From positions 1-64,000 of the forward strand of contig JAPLFL010000095.1 of the NCBI GenBank assembly GCA_026390695.1: 64,000 nt of DNA, given 5' to 3'. Source of the DNA: Candidatus Kapaibacterium sp. Lineage in GTDB: Bacteria; Bacteroidota; Ignavibacteria; Kapaibacteriales; UBA2268. Below, piece after piece: positions 25,949-35,373 of this stretch (the first letter of the stretch is position 1; each line of letters starts with the position of its first letter). A model generated the notes under the pieces. That model did not search any database, had not been told where the DNA came from, and saw only the letters and a program-made list of their open reading frames with translations. The translations under genes were made by a program, and so were the position numbers.

Positions 25949-28753
25949 ATGAATAAATCCGATATAAAGCCAGCAGAAAAGAAATTTATTCGAATTCGCG
26001 GTGCTAAACTTCATAATTTAAAGAATATTGATTTGGATATTCCCCGAAATGCTTTTACTGTTATAACCGGTTTGAGTGGCTCTGGTAAATCATCGCTTGC
26101 GTTTGACACCATTTATGCTGAAGGTCAGCGGCGATTTGTTGAATCACTTTCATCTTATGCCAGGCAGTTTCTTGAGCGAATGGGCAAGCCAGATGTAGAG
26201 TCAATCATCGGACTTCCACCAGCTGTAGCTATTGAGCAAAAGCCGCCGAGTAAAAATCCACGATCAACTGTCGGTACTTCCACTGAAATATATGATTATC
26301 TTAGAATTTTATTTGCAAGAATTGGAAAAACTTTATGTAAAAATTGTGGAAAGGAAATTCATAAAGATAGTCCTGCAAGCGTTGTCCAATCATTATTAAC
26401 TATGAATGAAGGTGATAAGTTTTATTTACTTTTTCCCCTCCATCCTCAAGCAAAAACAGTTCAATCTGAACTTGAAAATATTCGCTCTCACGGCTTTTTC
26501 CGAGTTATATTAGCGGGAAGTGATGAGATTATTAATCTTGAAAATGCAAAGCTTCCGAAAAAAACTTTATTGAGTGATGTTTATGTTTTAGCAGATCGGT
26601 TTGTGTTGAAAAAAGATAATGAATCAATAACAAGGATAACTGATTCTTTGGAAACAGCTTTTATTCATGGCCCCGGTAAAGTTATTCTAAAAAATACAAC
26701 AAAAAATACTGAATTTTCATATAGTTCAAATTTCGCCTGCGCAGAATGTGATATTATTTATGCAGAACCAGAGCCAAGATTGTTCTCATTTAATAATCCT
26801 TACGGCGCGTGCCCTACCTGTCAGGGATTCGGCAGAACAATAGGAATTGATGAAGACCTTGTTTTTCCTGACAGATATAAATCAATTTCAAAAGGTGCTA
26901 TTGCTCCTTTCAAGTCTTTTGGCTTTACAAATCATTTAAGAGACCTATTGAAAATTGCTCCAAAATATGGAATTCCTGTGGATTCACCAGTATTAGAGCT
27001 AACTTCGGAGCATAAACGTATCATCATGGAAGGTGTGCAGGGATATATTGGTGTGAATGGATTTTTCAATCTTTTGGAAGAAAATAACACAAAAATTCAA
27101 AATCGTATGATGGTGGCCAAGTATCGTGGATACACCAGATGTAATGCATGCGATGGTTCAAGGCTCAGAACATCAGCCAGACAAGTTTTTATCAATGGTA
27201 TGAATATACCGGCGCTCATTAAATTGTCAATTGAAAATGCGCTTGGATTTTTTAAAAAAATCGAACTGTCTAACACCGAAAAAGCCATATCCGATCAGGT
27301 ATTGCGCGAAATTACTTACAGGTTGGAATTACTTCTTGATATTGGATTGGGGTATTTGACTCTTGACAGGCTTTCACACTCCTTATCAGGCGGTGAAGCA
27401 CAACGAATTAATTTATCTACGGCTCTCGGTTTTTCATTGGTTGGGACTTTATATGTACTCGATGAACCCAGTATAGGACTGCATCCAAGAGATACTCAGC
27501 GACTTTTGAATATATTGTATAAATTGAGAAATCTTGGTAATACTATCATCGTAGTCGAACATGATCCTGAAATAATGCGTCAGGCTGATTTTATTGTCGA
27601 TATGGGACCAAGAGCTGGCTCTCAGGGTGGTAATATAAATTATTCCGGTAAGATAGAAGGTATATTATCCTGCGAAACATCATTAACTGGAAAATACCTC
27701 TCAGGAGCAATGCAAATTCCAATCCCTAAGACCAGATGCAAGGGGACCGGCGATTCTCTTAAAATTATCAAACCAAGAAAAAATAATTTAATGATAGATT
27801 CTGTTGAAATCCCACTCGGCTGTATGACTGTAGTTACTGGAGTTTCAGGCTCAGGAAAAAGCACACTGGTACATGATGTTATATATAATTATCTAAAAAA
27901 ATTCGGATCGGGTTACACTGGTCAGTCTGCGGTATTTGAAAAATTTCTCGGATCTGAAGCTATCAATAATGTTGAATTAGTTGATCAATCTCCAATTGGC
28001 CGCTCCAGTCGCTCCACTCCTGTTACTTATACGAAAGCATTCGACTATATTCGTGATATTTTTGCTCAAACACAAGCCGCAAAGCAGCTTGGATGGCGTG
28101 CCGGACATTTTTCATTTAATGTTGAGGGTGGTAGGTGCGAGATTTGTGAAGGGGAAGGTATTGTTACGGTAGAAATGCAGTTTTTACCAGATGTTCATCT
28201 TATTTGCGAAGCCTGCAATGGCACACGATATAAGAAGGATGCACGTACCATTACTTATAAAGATAAAAGTATTATCGATGTTCTGAATATGACTATAGAT
28301 GAGGCTGCTGAATATTTTTGTGATTATGAACGTGTAAAAAAGAAACTTAAAATTCTTCAGGATGTAGGATTAGGTTATTTGCAGCTTGGGCAGCCGAGTT
28401 CGATGCTTTCCGGAGGTGAATCGCAAAGAGTAAAACTGGCAAATCATCTTGATTCTCAGCGTGATGGTTCAACCATGTTTATTTTTGATGAACCAACAAC
28501 TGGCCTGCATACCGATGATATTGCAAAATTACTCTACTGCTTTTCAAGACTCGTTGATCAGGAACATACTGTTCTAATAATTGAACATAATCTTCATGTT
28601 ATTGCATCAGCAGACTGGGTAATCGATTTGGGCCCAGATGCGGGTGAAAAAGGTGGTAGAATTGTAGCCTTCGGAACTCCTGAGACAATTGCCAAGAAGA
28701 CAGAAACACATACTGGTAGGGCACTCTCCGAGTTTTTTAACATAATGCAATAA
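25949..28753 (+). CDS. uvrA: Excinuclease ABC subunit A
   Basis: The damage-sensing ATPase of nucleotide excision repair. It has two ABC modules with Walker A motifs GLSGSGKSSLAFDT (near residue 42) and GVSGSGKSTLVHDV (near 630), each with an ABC signature (LSGGEAQRINL and LSGGESQRVKL) and Walker B (LYVLDEPSIGLH and MFIFDEPTTGLH). The zinc-module cysteines are present in CAEC/CPTCQGFG and CEICEGEG/CEACNGTRY. At 934 residues it is full length. It ends 8 bp from the convergent dCMP deaminase gene. Confidence 0.98.
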   Translation: MNKSDIKPAEKKFIRIRGAKLHNLKNIDLDIPRNAFTVITGLSGSGKSSLAFDTIYAEGQRRFVESLSSYARQFLERMGKPDVESIIGLPPAVAIEQKPPSKNPRSTVGTSTEIYDYLRILFARIGKTLCKNCGKEIHKDSPASVVQSLLTMNEGDKFYLLFPLHPQAKTVQSELENIRSHGFFRVILAGSDEIINLENAKLPKKTLLSDVYVLADRFVLKKDNESITRITDSLETAFIHGPGKVILKNTTKNTEFSYSSNFACAECDIIYAEPEPRLFSFNNPYGACPTCQGFGRTIGIDEDLVFPDRYKSISKGAIAPFKSFGFTNHLRDLLKIAPKYGIPVDSPVLELTSEHKRIIMEGVQGYIGVNGFFNLLEENNTKIQNRMMVAKYRGYTRCNACDGSRLRTSARQVFINGMNIPALIKLSIENALGFFKKIELSNTEKAISDQVLREITYRLELLLDIGLGYLTLDRLSHSLSGGEAQRINLSTALGFSLVGTLYVLDEPSIGLHPRDTQRLLNILYKLRNLGNTIIVVEHDPEIMRQADFIVDMGPRAGSQGGNINYSGKIEGILSCETSLTGKYLSGAMQIPIPKTRCKGTGDSLKIIKPRKNNLMIDSVEIPLGCMTVVTGVSGSGKSTLVHDVIYNYLKKFGSGYTGQSAVFEKFLGSEAINNVELVDQSPIGRSSRSTPVTYTKAFDYIRDIFAQTQAAKQLGWRAGHFSFNVEGGRCEICEGEGIVTVEMQFLPDVHLICEACNGTRYKKDARTITYKDKSIIDVLNMTIDEAAEYFCDYERVKKKLKILQDVGLGYLQLGQPSSMLSGGESQRVKLANHLDSQRDGSTMFIFDEPTTGLHTDDIAKLLYCFSRLVDQEHTVLIIEHNLHVIASADWVIDLGPDAGEKGGRIVAFGTPETIAKKTETHTGRALSEFFNIMQ

Positions 28754-28761
28754 AAAATATT

Positions 28762-29313
28762 TTATTTTTCAGACGCATTATTTAGTGATATTGCAGCATT
28801 ATATAGTTCAGCATTCATATAAATTTCAGGTATAATTATATCACATTCTTCCCATCGTAGCTGAACGCCGGCTTCTGCAAGCATTTCCAGCGTTCTTTGG
28901 TATGACTTTTCCCAATTCCCGTTTGTTTTGCTATCGTAGAATGATTGTCCGTTTCTATGGACAACAATTTCTGAGATGCCTGTTTGAATTATACCTCTTG
29001 CACAATCCGTACAGGGCAGCCATGGTACGTAAAGTTTGCAACCTTTCAACTTTGTACCTCGACGGGCAGCATTATAAATGGCATTTCTTTCGGCATGTTC
29101 CATCCAAAAATATTTTTCGCCATTTTCACGTGAAAGCCGAATTCCGGATTCGTCGCTTTCAATGCCACGAGACAGAGAATTATATCCTGTTGATACTAAA
29201 ACATTATCGGAATCAACTATTATTGATCCGACGTGGGTATGTGCATCGCGGCTTCTCATTCCGACTAAATAGCACATAGTTATATATAATTGATCCCAGT
29301 CAGGTCTGTTCAT
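28762..29313 (-). CDS. Deoxycytidylate (dCMP) deaminase
   Basis: It converts dCMP to dUMP, the substrate of thymidylate synthase (thyX is in this window). The zinc site is complete: the HAE motif in WMEHAERNAIYNAARRG, and PCTDC in YVPWLPCTDCARGIIQ. The N-terminal MRSRDAHTHVGSIIVD and TGYNSLSRG are typical. At 183 residues it has the usual length plus a C-terminal extension. It lies one base after the lipoprotein gene on the same strand. A related zinc deaminase with another nucleotide substrate is the main alternative. Confidence 0.88.
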   Translation of the reverse strand: MNRPDWDQLYITMCYLVGMRSRDAHTHVGSIIVDSDNVLVSTGYNSLSRGIESDESGIRLSRENGEKYFWMEHAERNAIYNAARRGTKLKGCKLYVPWLPCTDCARGIIQTGISEIVVHRNGQSFYDSKTNGNWEKSYQRTLEMLAEAGVQLRWEECDIIIPEIYMNAELYNAAISLNNASEK

Positions 29314-29314
29314 A

Positions 29315-29926
29315 TTAATTAAATGATTTGTTTATGACAGTTATTTTTTCAGGATATGTAATTTCACCAAAAATTGTGCTTACTGTAGGCTGGACTTCTA
29401 ATTTCAATTTTTCAGGACTTCCTTTAATCCCACCAAGTGACAGTATGATATTAACTGCACTTTCAGCATTTGAAAAGTTGAGAACTTTAAATAAATTTGC
29501 ACTTACCCTGATTGGTACTGTAATTCCATGTCCTCCGGGTGTTATTTCAGAGGGTGTTTCTGTTATACCGCTAATAAGTTCATTATCATTCAAAAACAGC
29601 TTCCAGTCTAATTTTGTTAATGTGCATGTAATTCGCTGAGTACCGGAATTTCCATCATTTGGATTTAATATTTTTAGCCTCAACATAAATTCAACGGGAA
29701 TTTTCTGCATATTATAGGATGCCATAAACCGAATTACTTCCTCGGCACCAAAATCTTTAAAAGTGTTTTTTTCTGATATGTCAAAACCATTCATTCGGAA
29801 GGCACTAATGCCATCAATCTTAAATTTAAGATTTTTTATTGTATTCTTGCCAAAAAAGAGTGAACAGGAATTAAGTGAAATAATAAAGAATATGGCCACG
29901 AAAATAATGACAAGTTTGCGTTTCAT
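29315..29926 (-). CDS. Putative lipoprotein with LEA14-like (WHy) fold
   Basis: 203 residues with a lipoprotein signal: the hydrophobic segment VIIFVAIFFIISLNSC ends in lipobox LNSC, so Cys at about 21 would be acylated. The mature part resembles LEA14-type proteins: IKNLKFKIDGISAFRMNGFD, VEFMLRLKILNPNDGNSG, and TLTKLDWKLFLNDNELISGI. Such domains occur in bacterial envelope proteins of unknown function. AAGGAA precedes the ATG. It is transcribed together with the dCMP deaminase. Confidence 0.7.
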   Translation of the reverse strand: MKRKLVIIFVAIFFIISLNSCSLFFGKNTIKNLKFKIDGISAFRMNGFDISEKNTFKDFGAEEVIRFMASYNMQKIPVEFMLRLKILNPNDGNSGTQRITCTLTKLDWKLFLNDNELISGITETPSEITPGGHGITVPIRVSANLFKVLNFSNAESAVNIILSLGGIKGSPEKLKLEVQPTVSTIFGEITYPEKITVINKSFN

Positions 29927-29981
29927 TATATTTCCTTAAAATTGATATTAAAAAAAAGTAATAAATTTTCTCTAAACATAT

Positions 29982-30017
29982 AAAAAAAATACATTCATAC
30001 GAAGTATAAATGTATTT
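29982..30017 (-). terminator. Rho-independent terminator of the response regulator gene
   Basis: A 14-bp stem, with one T-G pair and a three-base loop, is formed by 30017-30004 with 30000-29987. It is followed on the minus strand by a run of T (complement of 29982-29989). It ends the response-regulator transcript ahead of the lipoprotein gene. Confidence 0.88.
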
Positions 30018-30037
30018 ATTTTAATAAAAAGGATTAA

Positions 30038-30520
30038 CTAATCAATTCCATTTTCTGTTAATACAGCTTCAAAATCAGTAGATGCAATCTCGCCCGCGAT
30101 AATCTTCTGGGCTGTTTCTCTAATGAAAATTTTCTTTTTTCTTTCGATACTGATTGACGAAAGTAATTTAACTTTCGCAATTAGTAATTTTTCTTCAATA
30201 GGTTTACTCAAAAAGTCGTCTGAGCCTGCTTCAATGGATTTCAATTGGTTTGCAACATCATTCAAAGCTGTTACTATTACAACAGGAATATGCTTTGTTG
30301 TATCGTCACTTTTAATTCTTTTTACAGTTTCATAACCGTCCATTCTGGGCATCATAACGTCGAGAACAACTGCGTCCGGGTGGCGCTCGCCAATTTTTTC
30401 AAGACAGTCTATTCCGTCAAATGCTTCTTTTGCATCATAACCATTAGATTCTAAATATCTTTTCAAAAGTTTTGTTGTTATTTTATTGTCATCAACAACC
30501 AGTATAAAGGGTTTTTCCAT
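30038..30520 (-). CDS. Single-domain (CheY-like) response regulator
   Basis: 160 residues: one receiver domain (1-120) with acidic residues Asp10/Asp11 (VVDDNKITTK), phosphoacceptor Asp54 (VVLDVMMPRMDG), Thr84 (VIVTALND) and Lys106 (SKPI). A charged helical tail of about 40 residues shows no recognisable DNA-binding domain. No histidine kinase is nearby, so it is an orphan. AAGGAT precedes the ATG. It has its own terminator, so it is a one-gene transcript. Its output is unknown. Confidence 0.9.
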   Translation of the reverse strand: MEKPFILVVDDNKITTKLLKRYLESNGYDAKEAFDGIDCLEKIGERHPDAVVLDVMMPRMDGYETVKRIKSDDTTKHIPVVIVTALNDVANQLKSIEAGSDDFLSKPIEEKLLIAKVKLLSSISIERKKKIFIRETAQKIIAGEIASTDFEAVLTENGID

Positions 30521-30994
30521 TTAATAATCCTTCTTATTTACACCAAATAGGAACATTTAACAAACACATTATTTGATCTCTGAATAAATTAATTAATCCA
30601 TTAATCAAATGTAAAATGCAAATATATTGAATTTTTTTTAAATACAAGAGCGATTACATTTTTTTTATCATTTTCTTCATAAATATCATCAATAATTGCT
30701 TTGTATTAAAATAATTTAGATGTAATTTAATAATCTATTCATATATTAATTTATATTAATAATAAATTTTATTATATGTAATTGAAATAGATCTGTAGCG
30801 GCTTTTAAATTTCAATAATTAAAATTAAAATAAAATAATCTGTTTATTTACTGTCACCAAGTAAAAATAAAATATAAATTTCGATTCTAATGAATTATTA
30901 TTAATATAAATAATTATTGTTAAGCAATATTTATTCTTATTTATCGTGTAAACAAAGCTAAATTATAAATTAAAATTATTATTATTTAAATTTT
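30521..30994. other. 474-bp very AT-rich divergent intergenic region
   Basis: It separates the minus-strand response regulator from dnaX. It is visibly richer in A/T than its surroundings, with many short A/T runs (for example 30885-30920), no convincing reading frame, no clear DnaA-box cluster and no obvious repeat. It must hold promoters for both genes, but I could not pick out a convincing consensus site. Confidence 0.6.
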
Positions 30995-32806
30995 ATGCTC
31001 AGTTCGGAAAAAAGAAATGAATTTGTTGTAACTGCAAGAAAGTGGCGTCCACAGCGTTTTTCTGATGTTGTCGGTCAGCAACACATCTCTACAACTCTTA
31101 AAAATGCGATTTCATCTAATAGGATTCATCATGCATATTTGTTCTGTGGGCCAAGAGGAGTAGGTAAAACCACAACAGCACGGATTCTTGCAAGAGCCAT
31201 TAACTGTGAAAATCCTAAAGAATTTGAACCATGCAATAATTGCGAAACATGTATAGCTGTACTTGAAGGCAAATCTTTGGATATTATCGAAATTGACGGA
31301 GCTTCTAATAATAGTGTTGATGATGTCAGAAAATTACGTGAAAATTCCAAATATCCTCCTTCGCTTGGAAAATATAAAATGTATATTATTGATGAAGTAC
31401 ACATGCTGTCCACTTCCGCATTTAATGCTCTTTTAAAAACACTTGAAGAACCGCCGCCACACTTACTATTTGTTTTTGCAACCACTGAATCTCATAAATT
31501 ACCGGCAACTATTATCAGTAGATGCCAGCGATTTGATTTTCGTAGAATGGAAATCAACGAAATTTCGAGCCAACTAAGAATGATAGCCGCTACTGAGAAT
31601 ATTACCATTGATGAGGAATCTCTTGTAACGATTGCAAAAAAGGCTGATGGTTCAATGCGTGACGGTCAGTCTATTTTCGATCGTATCGTTGCTTTTTGTG
31701 GAATGAATATTATTTATGCTGAAATGGCAGAGGCTCTTCATTTGATAGATACAGAATTCTTTTTTAGAATTAGTGATGCAATAAGAAGTAATAATATTTC
31801 TGAAATGTTTCATATTGCAGATGAAGTTATCCGAAAGGGGTATGATCTCCAAGAATGTATGCAGGGGCTTCTGGAGCATTTCCGAAATATTTTAACAATT
31901 AAAGCTACCTCTGATATTAAAATGATTGACTCTTCAGCTTCAACCATTGAGAGATATAAATCAGAGGTTGATTTTTATTCAAAAGCAGATCTGTTGCGTA
32001 TTTTGAACATTATTTCCAGTACTGAACAAACTTTGAAATATAGTGCCCAGCCTCGAATAAAATTTGAAATGGGGCTTCTGCAGCTTGCATCATTAGATTC
32101 TCTTGTTGAAATAGGAGAATTGTTAAATGAAATAAAATTACTGAAGTCAAATCCTGAGATTTTAAATGCACGTGTTATTCAGACGATAAAGTCGTCGGAA
32201 CCTATTAAAAAGAATGTAATCAATTCAGACCCTTCATTGGTTTATAATACTAAACCTGCACCTGTTCTGGAAAAATCATCCGAAGTACAGAATAAAATAT
32301 CCGAACCTTCATTACCGGCATCTGCAGAGCTTGTGAAGGATTCTGCCACTGTAATTGATAAGGTAAACAGACAGCCTATTAAAGAAAATCTTGAAGATTC
32401 CTGGATCGATTTTATAAGGAAAATTGCAGGTTCAAAGTCCGGATCAATGCTGCTGGATCAAGCAAAAGTTATTTTTAATGATGCTGAAATTATACTTAAT
32501 ATTGATAACAATTTTGTTTATGAAAATATTTTTCAAAAAAGGGGAATTCTTCAATCTGAATTGAAGGATTTTTACGGTAAGCATATTTCTGTAAAACTTA
32601 TTAAAATCGAAGATCTGGGTAGCCATGATAGTAGCTCTTCAGGAATTGAAACTGATGTTGAAATATATAATTCACAAAACAAGAATTTTATTGATAATTC
32701 GTCAATCAATAGTACTATAGCTGAGAATAATTCAAATAAAATATCAGATAAGCATCCTATTGAACGTTCGATAATCGATTTATTTGATGCAAAGCAGCTT
32801 TTTTAA
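30995..32806 (+). CDS. dnaX: DNA polymerase III subunit gamma/tau
   Basis: The clamp-loader ATPase. After KWRPQRFSDVVGQQHI come Walker A GPRGVGKTTTAR, a zinc-binding cluster (INCENPKEFEPCNNCETC), Walker B IIDEVHMLS, sensor 1 FVFATTESHKLPATIISRCQ, and sensor 2 GSMRDGQSIFD. Domain III runs to about residue 370. The C-terminal part is Ser/Lys-rich with a small conserved tail (about 465-540, SWIDFIRKIAGSKSG). The length of 603 residues fits the tau-like product. No convincing programmed frameshift site was found. Confidence 0.96.
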   Translation: MLSSEKRNEFVVTARKWRPQRFSDVVGQQHISTTLKNAISSNRIHHAYLFCGPRGVGKTTTARILARAINCENPKEFEPCNNCETCIAVLEGKSLDIIEIDGASNNSVDDVRKLRENSKYPPSLGKYKMYIIDEVHMLSTSAFNALLKTLEEPPPHLLFVFATTESHKLPATIISRCQRFDFRRMEINEISSQLRMIAATENITIDEESLVTIAKKADGSMRDGQSIFDRIVAFCGMNIIYAEMAEALHLIDTEFFFRISDAIRSNNISEMFHIADEVIRKGYDLQECMQGLLEHFRNILTIKATSDIKMIDSSASTIERYKSEVDFYSKADLLRILNIISSTEQTLKYSAQPRIKFEMGLLQLASLDSLVEIGELLNEIKLLKSNPEILNARVIQTIKSSEPIKKNVINSDPSLVYNTKPAPVLEKSSEVQNKISEPSLPASAELVKDSATVIDKVNRQPIKENLEDSWIDFIRKIAGSKSGSMLLDQAKVIFNDAEIILNIDNNFVYENIFQKRGILQSELKDFYGKHISVKLIKIEDLGSHDSSSSGIETDVEIYNSQNKNFIDNSSINSTIAENNSNKISDKHPIERSIIDLFDAKQLF

Positions 32807-32833
32807 TAATTTAATAAGGGGGAGGGGATCATC

Positions 32834-33304
32834 ATGGAAATAGGTGATATTATACCGGCATTTTCAGCCACTGCAGATGATGGATCAACAATTAGCAGCG
32901 AATCTTTAAGAAATAAATTAAATGTCATATATTTTTATCCTAAGGACAATACAAGCGGTTGTACTCAAGAAGCATGTGACTTTAGGGATAATATGGTAAG
33001 GATTAGCGGGTTGGGAGTTAATCTTATCGGAGTTAGCCCTGATAGCGTTAAATCACATTCAGGATTTATCCAAAAATACGGATTGAATTTCAAATTGATT
33101 GCCGATGTAAATAAAGATTTATGTAATTTATTTTCTGTTATGGGCGAAAAATCCTTATATGGCAGGAAATATATGGGGGTGATCAGATCTACGTTTCTAA
33201 TAAATTCCGAGCTTGAAGTTCTTTATAAATGGACTAAAGTCAAGGTTAGTGGCCATGTTGATGAGATTATTTCAAAGATACAAGAAATAAATAAAAATGA
33301 TTGA
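32834..33304 (+). CDS. bcp: Thioredoxin-dependent thiol peroxidase (Bcp/PrxQ peroxiredoxin)
   Basis: It reduces hydroperoxides. The peroxidatic Cys43 and resolving Cys48 lie in the PrxQ signature YPKDNTSGCTQEACDFRD. Downstream are GVSPDSVKSHSGFIQKYGLN, FKLIADVNKDLCNLF, and GVIRSTFLINSE. The length of 156 residues is typical. A G-rich ribosome-binding region (GGGAGGGG) lies before the ATG. The last eight bases overlap the start of the TatD frame, so the two are translationally coupled. Confidence 0.95.
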   Translation: MEIGDIIPAFSATADDGSTISSESLRNKLNVIYFYPKDNTSGCTQEACDFRDNMVRISGLGVNLIGVSPDSVKSHSGFIQKYGLNFKLIADVNKDLCNLFSVMGEKSLYGRKYMGVIRSTFLINSELEVLYKWTKVKVSGHVDEIISKIQEINKND

Positions 33305-34724
33305 TACACACGCTCACATTGATACCACTACTTTCGACAATGACAGGGACGAGATGCTTCAAAGAGCCTTCAGTGCTGGTATTGAAAATATCATTATTCC
33401 TTCAATTGAACCGGAAACATTTGATAAAGTTTATATTTCTGCCGGACTAAGTGATAAAATATTTTGTGGAATCGGCATTCATCCTCACTATGCTAAGACT
33501 GTTAATACTGATTCATTAACAGAAATTGAAAATCGTTCATTTCACCCCAAAACCATTGCAATAGGAGAGATTGGTCTTGATTACTATTATGATTTCGCTC
33601 CGAAAAATATTCAGATTAACGCATTCAGAGATCAATTGGAAATAGCAAAGTCAAGGAAATTGCCTGTAATTGTTCATAACAGAGAATCGGATCGTGATTT
33701 GATGGAAAACCTGAAATCAGCTCAGAACGGGGATTTGCAGGGAGTTTTACATTGTTTTTCAGGTGATAAAAATACTTTGAAACAAGCCATGGATTTAGGT
33801 TTTTATATATCTTTCACTGGAAATATTACTTTCAAAAAAAGTACATTATCTGACATAGTAGAAATTTGTCCGGTTGACCGTTTCATGTTGGAAACAGATT
33901 GCCCATGGATGGCTCCCATACCTAATCGTGGCAAAAGAAACGAACCATCTTTATTGTATTTAATTGCAGAAAAAGTTTCAGAAATAAAAAAAATCACAAC
34001 TCATGAGGTTATAGAAATGACAAACAATAATGCAAGAAAACTTTTTGGATTACTTATTGTTATGTTTATTATTTTTTTAAATTCAAACAAGTCAATATCA
34101 CAAACCACAGATTCGACTCAATCAGACACAGTTTCCAAAGTTCTACAAATTGAAAATCCTTATGAAAAGAAAGTTGGAATTAGCTTTTTATTAGGTTTGA
34201 ATACGAACATTGCAACTCAAAAATATGGGAAGAATCAGCAATCAAAAATTAATATTACTTATGAGGGTTTGGTGAGCTATGGAGGCGCAATATCCTTTTT
34301 CCCATTTGATTTTCTTGAACTTGAAGCTACTTATTTTTATACCAAAAATCAGAAAATTGCAGATGAAAATCCTCCGTTTGTTAAGCCATTTAAATACCAT
34401 ACAGTTGAATTCGGGTCACATTGGCTTGTTAATCCATTTTCAAGAATTAGTATTTTCGGCACTATCGGTGCTTCATATATGCGATCAATTGAGTTGACAG
34501 AACATTCCAATTATGCAGTGAATACCGGTTTAGGTATAAATATTAATATCCCATTTGCTTATGGACAATTTGTCCCAGTGCTCGAATGGAGACTTGATTT
34601 TTTTGTTAATGAATATGTCGGAAGTGCTATTTTAGTGAAAGGTAAGCCACCTGAGCCGGATGTTCATACTTCAAACTTCTTTTCGTTCCCAAGATTCGGT
34701 CTCTTTTATTACCCTAAATTTTAA
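33297..34724 (+). CDS. TatD-family metal-dependent hydrolase fused in frame to an outer-membrane barrel
   Basis: 475 residues in one uninterrupted frame. Residues 1-251 are a complete TatD DNase-type hydrolase: metal-binding THAHID (His5, His7), Glu91 (IGEIGLDYYYD), His127 (VIVHNRES), His152 (LHCFSGD), Asp201 (LETDCPWMAP), and the usual C-terminal end NNNARKLFG. Where such proteins normally stop, the frame continues through a hydrophobic stretch (GLLIVMFIIFLNS) into a beta-rich region (about 280-475) ending in YYPKF. A C-terminal Phe is typical of outer-membrane barrels. A cytoplasmic DNase joined to an exported barrel is unexpected; see the internal start at 34017. Confidence 0.85.
   Translation: MIDTHAHIDTTTFDNDRDEMLQRAFSAGIENIIIPSIEPETFDKVYISAGLSDKIFCGIGIHPHYAKTVNTDSLTEIENRSFHPKTIAIGEIGLDYYYDFAPKNIQINAFRDQLEIAKSRKLPVIVHNRESDRDLMENLKSAQNGDLQGVLHCFSGDKNTLKQAMDLGFYISFTGNITFKKSTLSDIVEICPVDRFMLETDCPWMAPIPNRGKRNEPSLLYLIAEKVSEIKKITTHEVIEMTNNNARKLFGLLIVMFIIFLNSNKSISQTTDSTQSDTVSKVLQIENPYEKKVGISFLLGLNTNIATQKYGKNQQSKINITYEGLVSYGGAISFFPFDFLELEATYFYTKNQKIADENPPFVKPFKYHTVEFGSHWLVNPFSRISIFGTIGASYMRSIELTEHSNYAVNTGLGININIPFAYGQFVPVLEWRLDFFVNEYVGSAILVKGKPPEPDVHTSNFFSFPRFGLFYYPKF
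34017..34724 (+). CDS. Probable separately initiated outer-membrane beta-barrel protein (in-frame, within the TatD frame)
   Basis: An in-frame ATG at residue 241 of the TatD frame is preceded by GAGG (34005-34008) with eight bases of spacing, a good Shine-Dalgarno. Translation from it gives a 235-residue protein whose first 30 residues make a normal signal peptide: MTNNNARKLFG (basic), LLIVMFIIFLNS (hydrophobic), then NKSISQ. The mature part has alternating barrel strands (VGISFLLGLNTNI, FLELEATYFYTKNQK, RISIFGTIGASYMRS, GQFVPVLEWRLDFFV) and a C-terminal Phe. It may be the main way the barrel is made; this is inferred from sequence alone. Confidence 0.55.
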   Translation: MTNNNARKLFGLLIVMFIIFLNSNKSISQTTDSTQSDTVSKVLQIENPYEKKVGISFLLGLNTNIATQKYGKNQQSKINITYEGLVSYGGAISFFPFDFLELEATYFYTKNQKIADENPPFVKPFKYHTVEFGSHWLVNPFSRISIFGTIGASYMRSIELTEHSNYAVNTGLGININIPFAYGQFVPVLEWRLDFFVNEYVGSAILVKGKPPEPDVHTSNFFSFPRFGLFYYPKF

Positions 34725-34749
34725 CGATTATTTATTTTTGGAATAAAAC

Positions 34750-35373
34750 ATGATAAATTTGTTAGAACATCCTTTAGTAAGTCATAATTTGGTGAGTTTA
34801 CGTAATTCTGAAACTGATTGCAATAATTTTAGGGTTGCAGCAAAAAAACTCGGATATTTTCTCGCAATTGATTTATTAAGCAACTTAAAAACAAAGCCGG
34901 TAACTTTCAACACACCTAATGAAAGCTGTGAAGGTGATCAAATCGGTGAGAAGGTTATTCTGATGCCAATTTTAAGAGCTGGATTATTACTTCTGGAGCC
35001 ATTTCTCGAAATTTATCCAGATTCAGTCGTAGGATATTACGGAGTGAAAAGGAATGAAGAAACCTTGGAACCAAATGAGTATTATTATTCAATGCCGGAG
35101 TTTGATGAGTTAGACAGGATTATTATTTTAGATCCTATGATAGCAACCGGTGGAAGTGCATGCGCAGCTATAGCCCGACTTCAGCTCGATGGTGCAACAA
35201 ATATTTCAATTGCTGCTTTGATTGCAGCTCCCGAAGGAGTTGAGAAAATTCTGACTGAATTCCCATCTGTCTCAATTTATTGTACGGCTCTTGACCGTGG
35301 ATTAAACGAAAGAGGATATATAGTACCGGGTTTAGGAGATGCAGGCGATAGAATGAACAATACTATTGTTTAA
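34750..35373 (+). CDS. upp: Uracil phosphoribosyltransferase
   Basis: Pyrimidine salvage: uracil plus PRPP to UMP. Family features are the start HPLVSHNLVSLRN, LMPILRAGLLLLEPFLEIYP, the PRPP-binding loop IILDPMIATGGSA, and the uracil-binding C-terminus RGYIVPGLGDAGDR. The length of 207 residues is typical. It follows the TatD/barrel gene by 25 bp on the same strand. Confidence 0.96.
   Translation: MINLLEHPLVSHNLVSLRNSETDCNNFRVAAKKLGYFLAIDLLSNLKTKPVTFNTPNESCEGDQIGEKVILMPILRAGLLLLEPFLEIYPDSVVGYYGVKRNEETLEPNEYYYSMPEFDELDRIIILDPMIATGGSACAAIARLQLDGATNISIAALIAAPEGVEKILTEFPSVSIYCTALDRGLNERGYIVPGLGDAGDRMNNTIV

Noticed and set aside
30521-30994. The AT-rich divergent gap before dnaX as a possible replication origin
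   Set aside because: No cluster of DnaA boxes, no dnaA or dnaN, and no clear repeat units; high A+T alone is not enough.
32530-32560. A run of A then G near the end of dnaX as a programmed frameshift site
   Set aside because: The run does not form a clear X-XXY-YYZ heptamer in frame, it lies past the usual gamma/tau boundary, and no stem follows.
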